Virus record (IMG/VR): IMGVR_UViG_3300021061_000099
Span: 1-36,782 of that record
Origin: a virus
Length of the DNA: 36,782 bases
Strand: one strand, 5' to 3'
A program made the translations under genes and the position numbers. Shown here piece by piece: positions 1 to 5,722 of this stretch (the first letter of the stretch is position 1; the number at the start of each line of letters is the position of its first letter). The notes under the pieces were generated by a model that had not been told where the DNA came from, did no database searches, and saw only the letters and a program-made list of their open reading frames with translations.

Positions 1-13
1 GGGAGGTAAGGAG
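1..13. repeat. 13-bp terminal direct repeat, left copy
   Basis: The first 13 bases (gggaggtaaggag) are identical to the last 13 bases at 36770-36782. The simplest reading is that the sequence is circular or circularly permuted and was cut open here. A short terminal repeat of a linear virion is possible but less likely at this length. Joining the ends produces one continuous purine-rich tract. Confidence 0.75.
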
Positions 14-47
14 GGGGATATAGGGGGGTGTGGGGGGAAAAAGGGGG
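13..47 (+). other. Strong G-quadruplex motif
   Basis: Four runs of five or six G occur at 13-17, 23-28, 32-37 and 43-47, separated by loops of 5, 3 and 5 bases. This is a textbook intramolecular G-quadruplex motif, with more G per run than the usual minimum of three. It lies in the non-coding junction. Its function is unknown; replication initiation, replication pausing or packaging are possibilities. Confidence 0.8.
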
Positions 48-53
48 AACCAT

Positions 54-70
54 CGGAGGGGGAGCCTCCG
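54..70. other. Small GC hairpin
   Basis: CGGAGG at 54-59 pairs with CCTCCG at 65-70 around a 5-base loop. No T run follows on either strand, so it is not a clear terminator. On the minus strand it lies beyond the integrase stop and the palindromes, so it could slow integrase transcripts, but that is only inference. Confidence 0.4.
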
Positions 71-78
71 TGAGGCGC

Positions 79-153
79 GCGCGTATACGCGCAGGCGTCT
101 TCGCGCGTCGACGCGTCTACACGGTTAGTCCCCTGTGCCCGCGCGTCTACGCG
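79..153. repeat. Palindromic repeats of the form CGCGT-NN-ACGCG
   Basis: Three copies lie at 80-91 (central AT, extended to a perfect 14-bp palindrome at 79-92), 104-115 (central CG, perfect) and 142-153 (central CT). A one-mismatch copy at 112-123 overlaps the second. Such dyad-symmetric repeats in non-coding DNA are typical of binding sites for a dimeric protein, at an origin, partition site or recombination site. A related TACGCGTA palindrome is at 36681-36688 on the other side of the junction. Confidence 0.65.
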
Positions 154-160
154 TATAGGG

Positions 161-242
161 ATTTTCGCAGGCCGGATATTCCAAACTGGCCAGGAAAAGC
201 CCGGAACGCCTTCAGGGAAATCCAAAACGGCCCCGCGAAAAT
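161..242. other. Candidate phage attachment site region (attP)
   Basis: An 8-bp perfect inverted repeat (ATTTTCGC at 161-168, GCGAAAAT at 235-242) encloses two similar direct repeats, CCAAACTGGCC (181-191) and CCAAAACGGCC (222-232). The segment lies immediately beyond the 3' end of the integrase gene. Phage attP sites often sit next to the integrase gene and contain a core plus arm-type repeats. The core itself cannot be identified without a host attB sequence. Confidence 0.3.
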
Positions 243-248
243 CGAATT

Positions 249-1169
249 TCAAGCCCTCGGGTGACTGGCCCCGAACGTCTGCTCCAGGTGTTTCTGGCTG
301 ACGAGCGTGTAGAGCTGGGTCGTCGCGACGGTCGCATGCCCAAGAGTCTCCTGCACCGCCCGGAGGTCTGCCCCGCCTTCGAGCATGTGCGTTGCCGTCG
401 AATGCCGCAGGCGATGCGGGTAGACCCGTTCCGTGATGCCGACCCGAAGGGCGGCTTGCCGCAGCCGTAGCCGGACGGTGTTGCAGTTCAGCCGCCTGGA
501 TCCGCAGAGCCCAACCCACAGCCAGTCGTCGGACGGCGGGGCCTTGGAGCGGGCCAGGGCTTCCGCGCGCCAGGCCAAGAACGACCGGAGCGCAGCCACC
601 GCCGGCCGGCCGATGATCGAGTACTTGGTCCGGTTGCGCTTGCCGACCGTGAACCGCAGGCGTCCGCGCCCGTCTGGCCGCTCGAGCTCGAGGTCCGAGA
701 CCCTGAGATTCAGGACCGCCGTATGCCGCTGCCCGCTGGCGTAGAACACCTCCCAGAGCGCACGGAACAGCGGGTGCGGCTCAGCTTCGATCAGCTCGCG
801 CGTCTGGCTCTCCTGAAGCGGGTTCGGCAGAGGCGCTTCGGCCTGCACCGGCTCCATGGCGTCGAACGGATCGTGCCACACGTAGCGCTTCCGGCGAAGC
901 CAGCGATACCACCGCCGCAGGATCGAGGTATGCCCGCGAATCGTCCAGCCCTTGAGATTTTTTACCGTGCTGGCGTGGACGATGTACGCGTCGACGTCGT
1001 CGTAGTCGGCCTCCGCGTAGGTCTTGCCGCGAGTGGCCAGAAAAGCGCACCACTCGCGTGCCACACGCGGATAGTGGCGACACGTCGATTCCTTCTTCCC
1101 GTACGCCCGGAGGTACTTCGCCCACTCGATGATGAGGTGGGCAACTGCCGCACCGGTGGCAGATCCCAA
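249..1169 (-). CDS. int: Tyrosine-type site-specific recombinase (phage integrase)
   Basis: A 306-residue protein of the usual XerC/XerD-like length and layout. An N-terminal SAM-like core-binding domain covers roughly residues 10-105 and a catalytic domain roughly 115-295. The catalytic set is visible: Arg148, a Lys near 177-182, His252-x-x-Arg255-His256, His278 in LGHAT and the nucleophile Tyr287. It would integrate the circular phage genome into the host chromosome or excise it. The start used is TTG at 1169, because no ATG lies near; a purine-rich GGCGGGA lies about 10 bases upstream. It is transcribed toward the non-coding junction, where the candidate attP lies. This is the complete recombinase of the two in the window. 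Confidence 0.92.
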   Translation of the reverse strand: MGSATGAAVAHLIIEWAKYLRAYGKKESTCRHYPRVAREWCAFLATRGKTYAEADYDDVDAYIVHASTVKNLKGWTIRGHTSILRRWYRWLRRKRYVWHDPFDAMEPVQAEAPLPNPLQESQTRELIEAEPHPLFRALWEVFYASGQRHTAVLNLRVSDLELERPDGRGRLRFTVGKRNRTKYSIIGRPAVAALRSFLAWRAEALARSKAPPSDDWLWVGLCGSRRLNCNTVRLRLRQAALRVGITERVYPHRLRHSTATHMLEGGADLRAVQETLGHATVATTQLYTLVSQKHLEQTFGASHPRA

Positions 1170-1312
1170 GCACCTGTATCCCGCCTTGCGGAAGGACGGC
1201 TACGCACGCGAGGCAAAGTCCCTTAATCCCCACGGCCTCGCAGAGGTGCCCGAACGCAAGGTGACAAACGCCGGTGGTGGCTCAAATGTTTTCGACTTTC
1301 TGAATTTTTTTC
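1170..1312. other. Intergenic region upstream of integrase
   Basis: No convincing gene is seen between the integrase start and the rightward promoter. On the minus strand, out of frame with the integrase, an open frame starting with GTG at 1233 encodes a CxxC-x14-CxxC arrangement and then runs into the integrase gene. Control elements for the integrase probably lie here, but no good minus-strand promoter could be picked by eye. Confidence 0.4.
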
Positions 1313-1343
1313 TTGACACATTTGCATGCGCAGGGCATCCTAT
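1313..1343 (+). promoter_or_regulatory. Rightward early promoter (perfect -35, weak -10)
   Basis: A perfect TTGACA lies at 1313-1318, preceded by a T-rich stretch resembling an UP element. The -10 is weak: CATCCT at 1336-1341 with 17-bp spacing, or TCCTAT at 1338-1343 with 19-bp spacing. Transcription would start near 1348, at the edge of the first inverted repeat. The poor -10 suggests dependence on an activator, or that the start differs. Confidence 0.45.
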
Positions 1344-1346
1344 GGG

Positions 1347-1458
1347 CGTGACACACGCACGGTTGACGGACTTGAACCCAGCGGCCCCCACCACCCCGAG
1401 TCGGTGCGTGTGTCACGACTCTGCATTCGGCACGGGAATGGTGGGCACCGCTGGGTTC
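1347..1458 (+). ncRNA. Structured leader: two interleaved inverted repeats (pseudoknot order)
   Basis: Arm A (1347-1360) pairs perfectly over 14 bp with A' (1404-1417). Arm B (1374-1397) pairs with B' (1435-1458) at 20 of 24 positions, including 11 and 7 uninterrupted pairs. The order is A-B-A'-B', so the two stems can form together only as a pseudoknot, or else compete as a two-state switch. The element begins where the upstream promoter is expected to start RNA synthesis and leads into the gene at 1566. No known riboswitch family is recognised. Confidence 0.5.
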
Positions 1459-1493
1459 GTTTCGGCAGGCTCCGCCCGCACCCTCTAGCAGTC

Positions 1494-1525
1494 ACTTCAG
1501 CGGCATTTTCTTTTTGCCGCTGAGT
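1494..1525 (+). other. Hairpin with a T-rich loop in the early leader
   Basis: CAGCGGCA (1498-1505) pairs with TGCCGCTG (1515-1522). The stem extends by three or four pairs past one bulged T, and the loop is almost all T. The T run is in the loop rather than after the stem, so this is not a standard terminator on either strand. It may be a protein- or RNA-binding site in the leader. Confidence 0.45.
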
Positions 1526-1545
1526 GGTGCAGGGGTGACGAGCGG

Positions 1546-1565
1546 AGCCGCCTTGGGAGGCGGCT
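1546..1565 (+). promoter_or_regulatory. Hairpin masking the ribosome binding site of the first early gene
   Basis: AGCCGCC (1546-1552) pairs with GGCGGCT (1559-1565). The Shine-Dalgarno-like GGGAGG (1555-1560) lies in the loop and the start of the 3' arm, and ATG follows at once at 1566. This arrangement can limit ribosome access and so regulate translation. The architecture is visible in the sequence; the regulatory role is inferred. Confidence 0.5.
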
Positions 1566-1898
1566 ATGGCGTACCGCGAAATCGCGGGCCTGCGGCTCGG
1601 CAGGAACACCCTGGAGCCCATCCGGGAGACGGAGATCCGGTCTTGGGTCGACAAGGGGCCGTACGGCCCGGTTGAGGACTGGAAGGGCTGGATCGAGGTC
1701 GACGTCCTTCCGCGCTGCATCCTGTCGGATGAGCTCAAGCTGGACGTCGCTAAGCGCCTTGCAACGGAGGCGCTCCCGCATTCCTTCGAAGTCGATCACG
1801 ACGGCTGGAAGATCGAGCGTCCCAATCAGTTCGTCATCCGCCTGCGCCCCTATCACTGGACCGAGTCGCGCGGGCTGGGGTTTGAGGTGGTGCGGTAA
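1566..1898 (+). CDS. Hypothetical early protein
   Basis: A 110-residue soluble protein with no recognised domain and no transmembrane segment or signal peptide. It is first in the rightward early transcript, just after the structured leader, so its synthesis is the most likely target of any leader control. The ribosome site is inside the hairpin ending at 1565. Its stop overlaps the next start (TAATG), implying translational coupling to the HNH-type gene. Confidence 0.7.
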   Translation: MAYREIAGLRLGRNTLEPIRETEIRSWVDKGPYGPVEDWKGWIEVDVLPRCILSDELKLDVAKRLATEALPHSFEVDHDGWKIERPNQFVIRLRPYHWTESRGLGFEVVR

Positions 1899-2470
1899 TG
1901 CGCCCGGTGGAGGAGGGGGGGCGCAATATCCCCACAACGGCCCCGGCTCTGGACATCCTCGCGGAGGTCAACCCGAACGCAACGGGAGGGCCGGGGAATT
2001 CTTCTGACGGTCAGCTGCGGCTCACGCCTCGAGACGTAACCCGCAAGTGCTCTGACTGCGGCTCGGAAAAGCCGCTCGACGAGTACTACACCTGGCTGGA
2101 CACCAACCGGCAGGGCAAGCAGTACATCCGCCGCGCCACGCGCTGTCGCCTGTGCCACAACCAGCGGCGCGAAAGATACCTGCAAGCGCAGCTCAAGGAA
2201 GACGCCGCGCTGCGCGAGATCCGCAAGGCGCGTATCAAGGTGCGCGAGGCCATCGAAGCGGGGCGCCTGAAGAAGCCGGCGAAGTGCTCCTGCTGTGGCC
2301 AGAAGACGCCAAAGCCCAAGCTGCACGCGCACCACCACAACGGCTACGCCGTGGCGCTCGACGTGAAGTTCATCTGCGGCCCCTGCCACTTCAAGGAGCA
2401 CGGCAAGCGCGTCTGGCGCGTGGTGGTCCTGCTGTTGGTGCCGTGGCTGCTGCTTACGTACGCGGTCTGA
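1898..2470 (+). CDS. HNH-endonuclease-like zinc-binding protein with C-terminal hydrophobic tail
   Basis: A 190-residue protein. Two paired-Cys knuckles (Cys51/54 and Cys83/86) precede a helical charged section. A third module follows, with a CxCC near residue 130, a His-rich stretch at 143-147, Asn148 and CGPCH near 160-164. This Cys/His layout resembles HNH or zinc-finger endonucleases, but the catalytic assignment is uncertain. Residues 172-190 form a hydrophobic segment able to span a membrane, which is unusual for an HNH protein. It overlaps the preceding gene by one base. Confidence 0.6.
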   Translation: MRPVEEGGRNIPTTAPALDILAEVNPNATGGPGNSSDGQLRLTPRDVTRKCSDCGSEKPLDEYYTWLDTNRQGKQYIRRATRCRLCHNQRRERYLQAQLKEDAALREIRKARIKVREAIEAGRLKKPAKCSCCGQKTPKPKLHAHHHNGYAVALDVKFICGPCHFKEHGKRVWRVVVLLLVPWLLLTYAV

Positions 2471-2479
2471 GTTTTTTAA

Positions 2480-2500
2480 CCGCGCCTATGGTGGGCGCGG
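2480..2500 (+). other. Hairpin before the annealing-protein gene
   Basis: CCGCGCC (2480-2486) and GGCGCGG (2494-2500) form a 7-bp stem with a 7-base loop. The T run (2472-2477) is upstream of the stem, so it is not a plus-strand terminator. It sits just before the strong GGAGGAG ribosome site of the next gene. Confidence 0.4.
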
Positions 2501-2512
2501 ATTGGAGGAGAC

Positions 2513-3700
2513 ATGGAAGCGACTGCCCTGCCTAAGGGTGATGCGCCCGCCAATGGCGGCCTCATCCCCGAACCGGCCGCGCAGGACAAGCCGAGTGGGC
2601 TTGTGCCCGTGGTCGAGAAGCCCGAAGCGATGGCCGCCTTCAAGGCCGATCCGTACAGAGGGATCGCGGCGACTCCTTTTCCGTCCGAGGTGGCACAGCG
2701 GCTAATGGCGCCTATCGATCCGAAAGACGTAGAGATCAAGCCGGACGGGATCCTGTACTACCCGGAAATCAAGTACCGCCGCCGGCTCAACGAGGCGTTC
2801 GGCGTCGGTGGCTGGGCCATGCTGCCGCGAGGCCCGTTCATCATGCTCGACAACACGCTGTCACGCGAGTACGCGCTGATCGCGTACGGGCGATTTGTCG
2901 CTGAGGCGCGCGGGGAACAAGACTACATCCCGACAAACGCCAACATGTCCGAGGCTACTGCCAGCGAAGGCGTGAAGTCGAACGCCATCATGCGCTGCTG
3001 TAAGGATCTCGGCATCGCCTCGGAGCTCTGGGACCCGAACTTCATCAACGACTGGAAGCAGCAGTACGCCTTCTGCGTGTGGGTCGAGAACGTCAGCAAA
3101 GGCGACCAGGCCGGGAAAAAGAAGCCGATGTGGCGTCGGAAGGACCGCCCGCGCTTCGACTACCCGTGGCGAGAAGACGGAACCGCGCCAGTCGACAACG
3201 CCACCTTCGCCGCTCAGCAGGATGAGGCGAAGCCGCAGCAGAAGAGGGCCGCGCAAGCTAAGCCGCTGAAGCCTCAGGCGCCTTCGACGGACGCTTCCGC
3301 TCAGCCTCCGACCGAACCCGCGAAGCCTGCAACTCCAGCTGCCAAGGTCACGAAGACCAAGGTGGAACGGAAGAAGTTCGCAAGCTCCGACGAGGCCATG
3401 CAGGCAGGCTTCCTACCCTGCACCGTGGCCAACATCACCAGCAAGAAGGCGGCGAACGGATCCATGCGCTACGGCTTCCGCGTCGAGTTCTGTCACGAAG
3501 GCGCCCCGGAAGGGGAAGTCTGGCTCAACAGCTTCAGCGCGTCCGATCACGCCTTCATGGCAGAGGCCAAGGACAAGACGGCAATGGCCCATGTGAAGGT
3601 CAAGGAGACGGTCAAGGACGTTGTCGACCCGGAGACAGGCGAGACGGTTCCGCGCACGTTCCGGGACATCGAGGAAATCGCGGAGGTGCACCTTGGGTAG
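2513..3700 (+). CDS. Mgm101/Rad52-like single-strand annealing protein
   Basis: A 395-residue protein whose core (about 75-190) resembles the Mgm101 family, Rad52-related annealing proteins known from yeast mitochondria and from phages. Recognisable blocks are YYPEIKYRRRLNEAFG near 82-97, a REYALIAYGRF block near 118-128 and the SEATASEGVKSNAIMRC block near 146-162. It should anneal complementary single strands during phage recombination or replication. A low-complexity Ala/Pro/Lys linker (about 225-290) leads to a C-terminal domain (about 290-395) that could be an OB-fold, possibly replacing a separate SSB; that is inference. ATG at 2513 follows GGAGGAG. Confidence 0.75.
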   Translation: MEATALPKGDAPANGGLIPEPAAQDKPSGLVPVVEKPEAMAAFKADPYRGIAATPFPSEVAQRLMAPIDPKDVEIKPDGILYYPEIKYRRRLNEAFGVGGWAMLPRGPFIMLDNTLSREYALIAYGRFVAEARGEQDYIPTNANMSEATASEGVKSNAIMRCCKDLGIASELWDPNFINDWKQQYAFCVWVENVSKGDQAGKKKPMWRRKDRPRFDYPWREDGTAPVDNATFAAQQDEAKPQQKRAAQAKPLKPQAPSTDASAQPPTEPAKPATPAAKVTKTKVERKKFASSDEAMQAGFLPCTVANITSKKAANGSMRYGFRVEFCHEGAPEGEVWLNSFSASDHAFMAEAKDKTAMAHVKVKETVKDVVDPETGETVPRTFRDIEEIAEVHLG

Positions 3701-4148
3701 CACGGCTGAGGAATACATCGACTGGGAAGCAGAAGCCAAGAAGCAGGCCGAGCCTAAGACGCAGTTCTTCAGGGGCGAGGCCCGCATCGACCTGATGCTT
3801 TGTGAGGAGACGCCTACTCTTGTGGCATACGCGGCATCCCTTGAGGCCACGCTGGAAGAGATCAAGGACCAGTTGGAGAAGTGCCGCGAAGAGATCAAGA
3901 AGCGGGAGCACGTCGACCAGCTAACCGCGAAAGCCGTGCGTGAGTACGGAGATCATCAAGTCATCCTCACCCCGCGCGAAGGCTCCGTGACGTTCGACGC
4001 AAGAGCCTACGTCATTTCCACGATGACGAAGGCCGCGTGGGACGAACTGGAAGAGACAAAGCGCCTAGTCAAAGACGGTAAGGCGACGTCGCCTTTCTTC
4101 AAGGTCGGCAAGTCGTCCGTGGCGCTCGAGATCATTCGCAAGACCTAA
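3693..4148 (+). CDS. Hypothetical protein, possible partner of the annealing protein
   Basis: A 151-residue protein of unknown function with a predicted coiled coil around residues 45-70, rich in Glu and Lys. The start chosen is TTG at 3693, with GGAGG at 3682-3686 and six bases of spacing. An earlier ATG at 3621 would add 24 residues that only read through the preceding gene out of frame. It overlaps the annealing-protein gene by eight bases, so the two are probably co-translated. Annealing proteins are often paired with an exonuclease, but no nuclease motif is visible here. Confidence 0.65.
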   Translation: MGSTAEEYIDWEAEAKKQAEPKTQFFRGEARIDLMLCEETPTLVAYAASLEATLEEIKDQLEKCREEIKKREHVDQLTAKAVREYGDHQVILTPREGSVTFDARAYVISTMTKAAWDELEETKRLVKDGKATSPFFKVGKSSVALEIIRKT

Positions 4149-4159
4149 CGACCCCGTCT

Positions 4160-4181
4160 GGCGGTCCCGGGTGGGACCGCC
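4160..4181 (+). other. Strong GC hairpin between early genes
   Basis: GGCGGTCCC (4160-4168) pairs perfectly with GGGACCGCC (4173-4181) around a 4-base loop, 12 bases after the preceding stop. No T run follows, so it is more likely an RNA-stability or pausing element than a full intrinsic terminator. Confidence 0.5.
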
Positions 4182-4214
4182 GCTCAGGGTTGCTCGGTTA
4201 TGGAGGGGGAACAC

Positions 4215-4652
4215 ATGGGTAGTCCGGGGCGGATGGTGGACGTCAGGCTGCCGGGGGACATGGCCACGCAGCTTGACCCGCGCGCGTGTCCGAGGTGCGG
4301 ATCGTCACGGCTGGAAGACAGGGGGACCGCAGAGCCTGGGGTCCGGGATTACAAGTGCCGCGCCTGCGGCCGGATCGAGCAGGCGATGACGTACGGCGGG
4401 AAGCCAATCCAGTGGCTTCTACCGGGGGACGGCCCAGAGACGGCCGGCTATCGAAACGGCGGGGTCCCAAGCTTCTACCTGCCTTCCAGGGTCCCCTGCG
4501 GGTGCAAGCGGAGCTCCCCGCAGATCCGCCTTGTCGCGGACGGGAATCGCGTGTGTGAGAAGCACGGCGTCAAGTTCCGCTTGCAGCTGATCTTCGTGGA
4601 GGTGGTGCATGCCCGGACGCATCAGCGTCGAGCAGCTTCCGCCTGGGCTTAG
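4215..4652 (+). CDS. Zinc-ribbon protein
   Basis: About 145 residues. The N-terminal part has a clear four-Cys ribbon (CPRCGS ... CRACGR), and further Cys occur in the PCGCK and VCEKHG segments in the second half. Zinc ribbons bind nucleic acid or protein; no enzyme activity is implied. The start at 4215 is preferred over ATG 4200 because the GGAGGGGG ribosome site lies between them. The 3' end overlaps the next gene by 44 bases. Confidence 0.6.
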   Translation: MGSPGRMVDVRLPGDMATQLDPRACPRCGSSRLEDRGTAEPGVRDYKCRACGRIEQAMTYGGKPIQWLLPGDGPETAGYRNGGVPSFYLPSRVPCGCKRSSPQIRLVADGNRVCEKHGVKFRLQLIFVEVVHARTHQRRAASAWA

Positions 4653-4890
4653 GAAGCGGCTCCTGTCCGGCAGGGCGCCGCGACGTAAGAAGCAGCCGCG
4701 CGTGATGTGTTACGCGGGAAAAGCGGTTGTCGCGGGACATGGTGAATGGGCGTACTGCGAGGCGCACGGGGCTGCCGGATGGCCGGCGAGTGAGTGGCGC
4801 TGCCCGTATTGCCCGGATCCTGAGGTGGACAAGTTGGGTTGCCCGTACTGCGTGGACCGAGGGGGAGACAATGTGGAAGCGGTTGGATGA
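4609..4890 (+). CDS. Small Cys-rich protein
   Basis: A 93-residue protein with a basic N-terminal third and a C-terminal CPYC-x(11)-CPYC pair that probably binds zinc. GGAGGTGGTG precedes ATG 4609. It overlaps both neighbours (44 bases before, 20 after), as expected in a tightly packed early operon. No specific function is recognised. Confidence 0.55.
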   Translation: MPGRISVEQLPPGLRKRLLSGRAPRRKKQPRVMCYAGKAVVAGHGEWAYCEAHGAAGWPASEWRCPYCPDPEVDKLGCPYCVDRGGDNVEAVG

Positions 4891-5350
4891 CTCTTTGATC
4901 GAGTGCGAGAAGTTCGCGCAGCTGCCGTTCTCTGCCGACATGCTGTACTTCCTAATGCTGTCCCAGGTAGACAGCAGGGGGCGCTTTCCAGCGGCGCCGC
5001 CGTGGATCAAGGCGCGTGTCTTCACCCTGCATGAGAACGTAACTGTCGACCACATCAAAGACGCGCTGGTGCAGCTAGCCGCCGTCAAGCTGATCCACGT
5101 ATACAAGGCTGGCGACGACCGGCATTACCTCGTCTACCACAACCACGACAAGTACAACCCGCCTGGGGCGCTCAAGAACTTCCCGCCTCGGTATCCGCCG
5201 CCGCCTGCGGACATGTGCAAGTGCCTTACCGACCAGGCTGCCGCCGCGCTTGTCTGCAAACATTGCAACGGCAAGCGCACGTTCTACGACCCGAAGCGGA
5301 AGGAGAACTACCCGTGCCCGCGCTGCACGGCCACTGAGGTGCGTGCGTGA
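4871..5350 (+). CDS. Probable replication-initiation-type winged-helix protein with zinc finger
   Basis: A 159-residue protein. Residues about 15-85 have the helix-rich pattern (SADMLYFLMLSQVDSRG, then a helix ending in KLIHVY and a short beta wing) of the N-terminal winged helix of phage replisome organisers of the DnaD/O type. The C-terminal part has CKHCNG and CPRC knuckles. It may recognise an origin or recruit host helicase; this is inferred from fold-like pattern and position, not from a strong motif. The start at 4871 follows GGGGGAG; an upstream ATG at 4727 reads through the previous gene out of frame. Confidence 0.55.
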   Translation: MWKRLDDSLIECEKFAQLPFSADMLYFLMLSQVDSRGRFPAAPPWIKARVFTLHENVTVDHIKDALVQLAAVKLIHVYKAGDDRHYLVYHNHDKYNPPGALKNFPPRYPPPPADMCKCLTDQAAAALVCKHCNGKRTFYDPKRKENYPCPRCTATEVRA

Positions 5351-5580
5351 ACTACAACGAGCCTTACGAGCTGGCGCTGCTGCGGATCTCGGCCAGCATC
5401 AAGCAGCCGGACACAGCGCGCATGGTGCTTAAGCAGTTCCGGGACCTGAAGCTGCACCTACCAGACACGGTACGTAGGCGACTCGAGGAAATCATCCGCA
5501 CAGAAACGGCGCCGATAGCTCCATCGCCTGCCCAGGTAGCGGCGATGGCTGATGAAGACGGCTGGTACGACGACCACTGA
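5347..5580 (+). CDS. Hypothetical small protein
   Basis: A 77-residue mostly helical protein starting with GTG in a GTGA overlap with the preceding stop, with GAGGTG upstream. It has no Cys and no membrane segment. Coupling to the winged-helix gene suggests a replication-related role, but there is no direct evidence. Confidence 0.6.
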   Translation: MNYNEPYELALLRISASIKQPDTARMVLKQFRDLKLHLPDTVRRRLEEIIRTETAPIAPSPAQVAAMADEDGWYDDH

Positions 5581-5722
5581 GGCAGGCCCTGGGTAAGGGG
5601 GAGGCTCGCGCGACCGGGCGGGGGGCAAGGGTGCCCCTCGAAATATTGTGTGCCGCTTGAGGTGAGGAGACAAGCGGCGTGATTGAACGTGGATTGGGGG
5701 AAGCGAGGAGCGTGATGGACTG

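Noticed and set aside
5581-5722. Missing N-terminal domain of the second recombinase encoded upstream
   Set aside because: Frames in this 142-bp gap are short (a 14-codon GTG frame at most) and do not resemble a core-binding domain.
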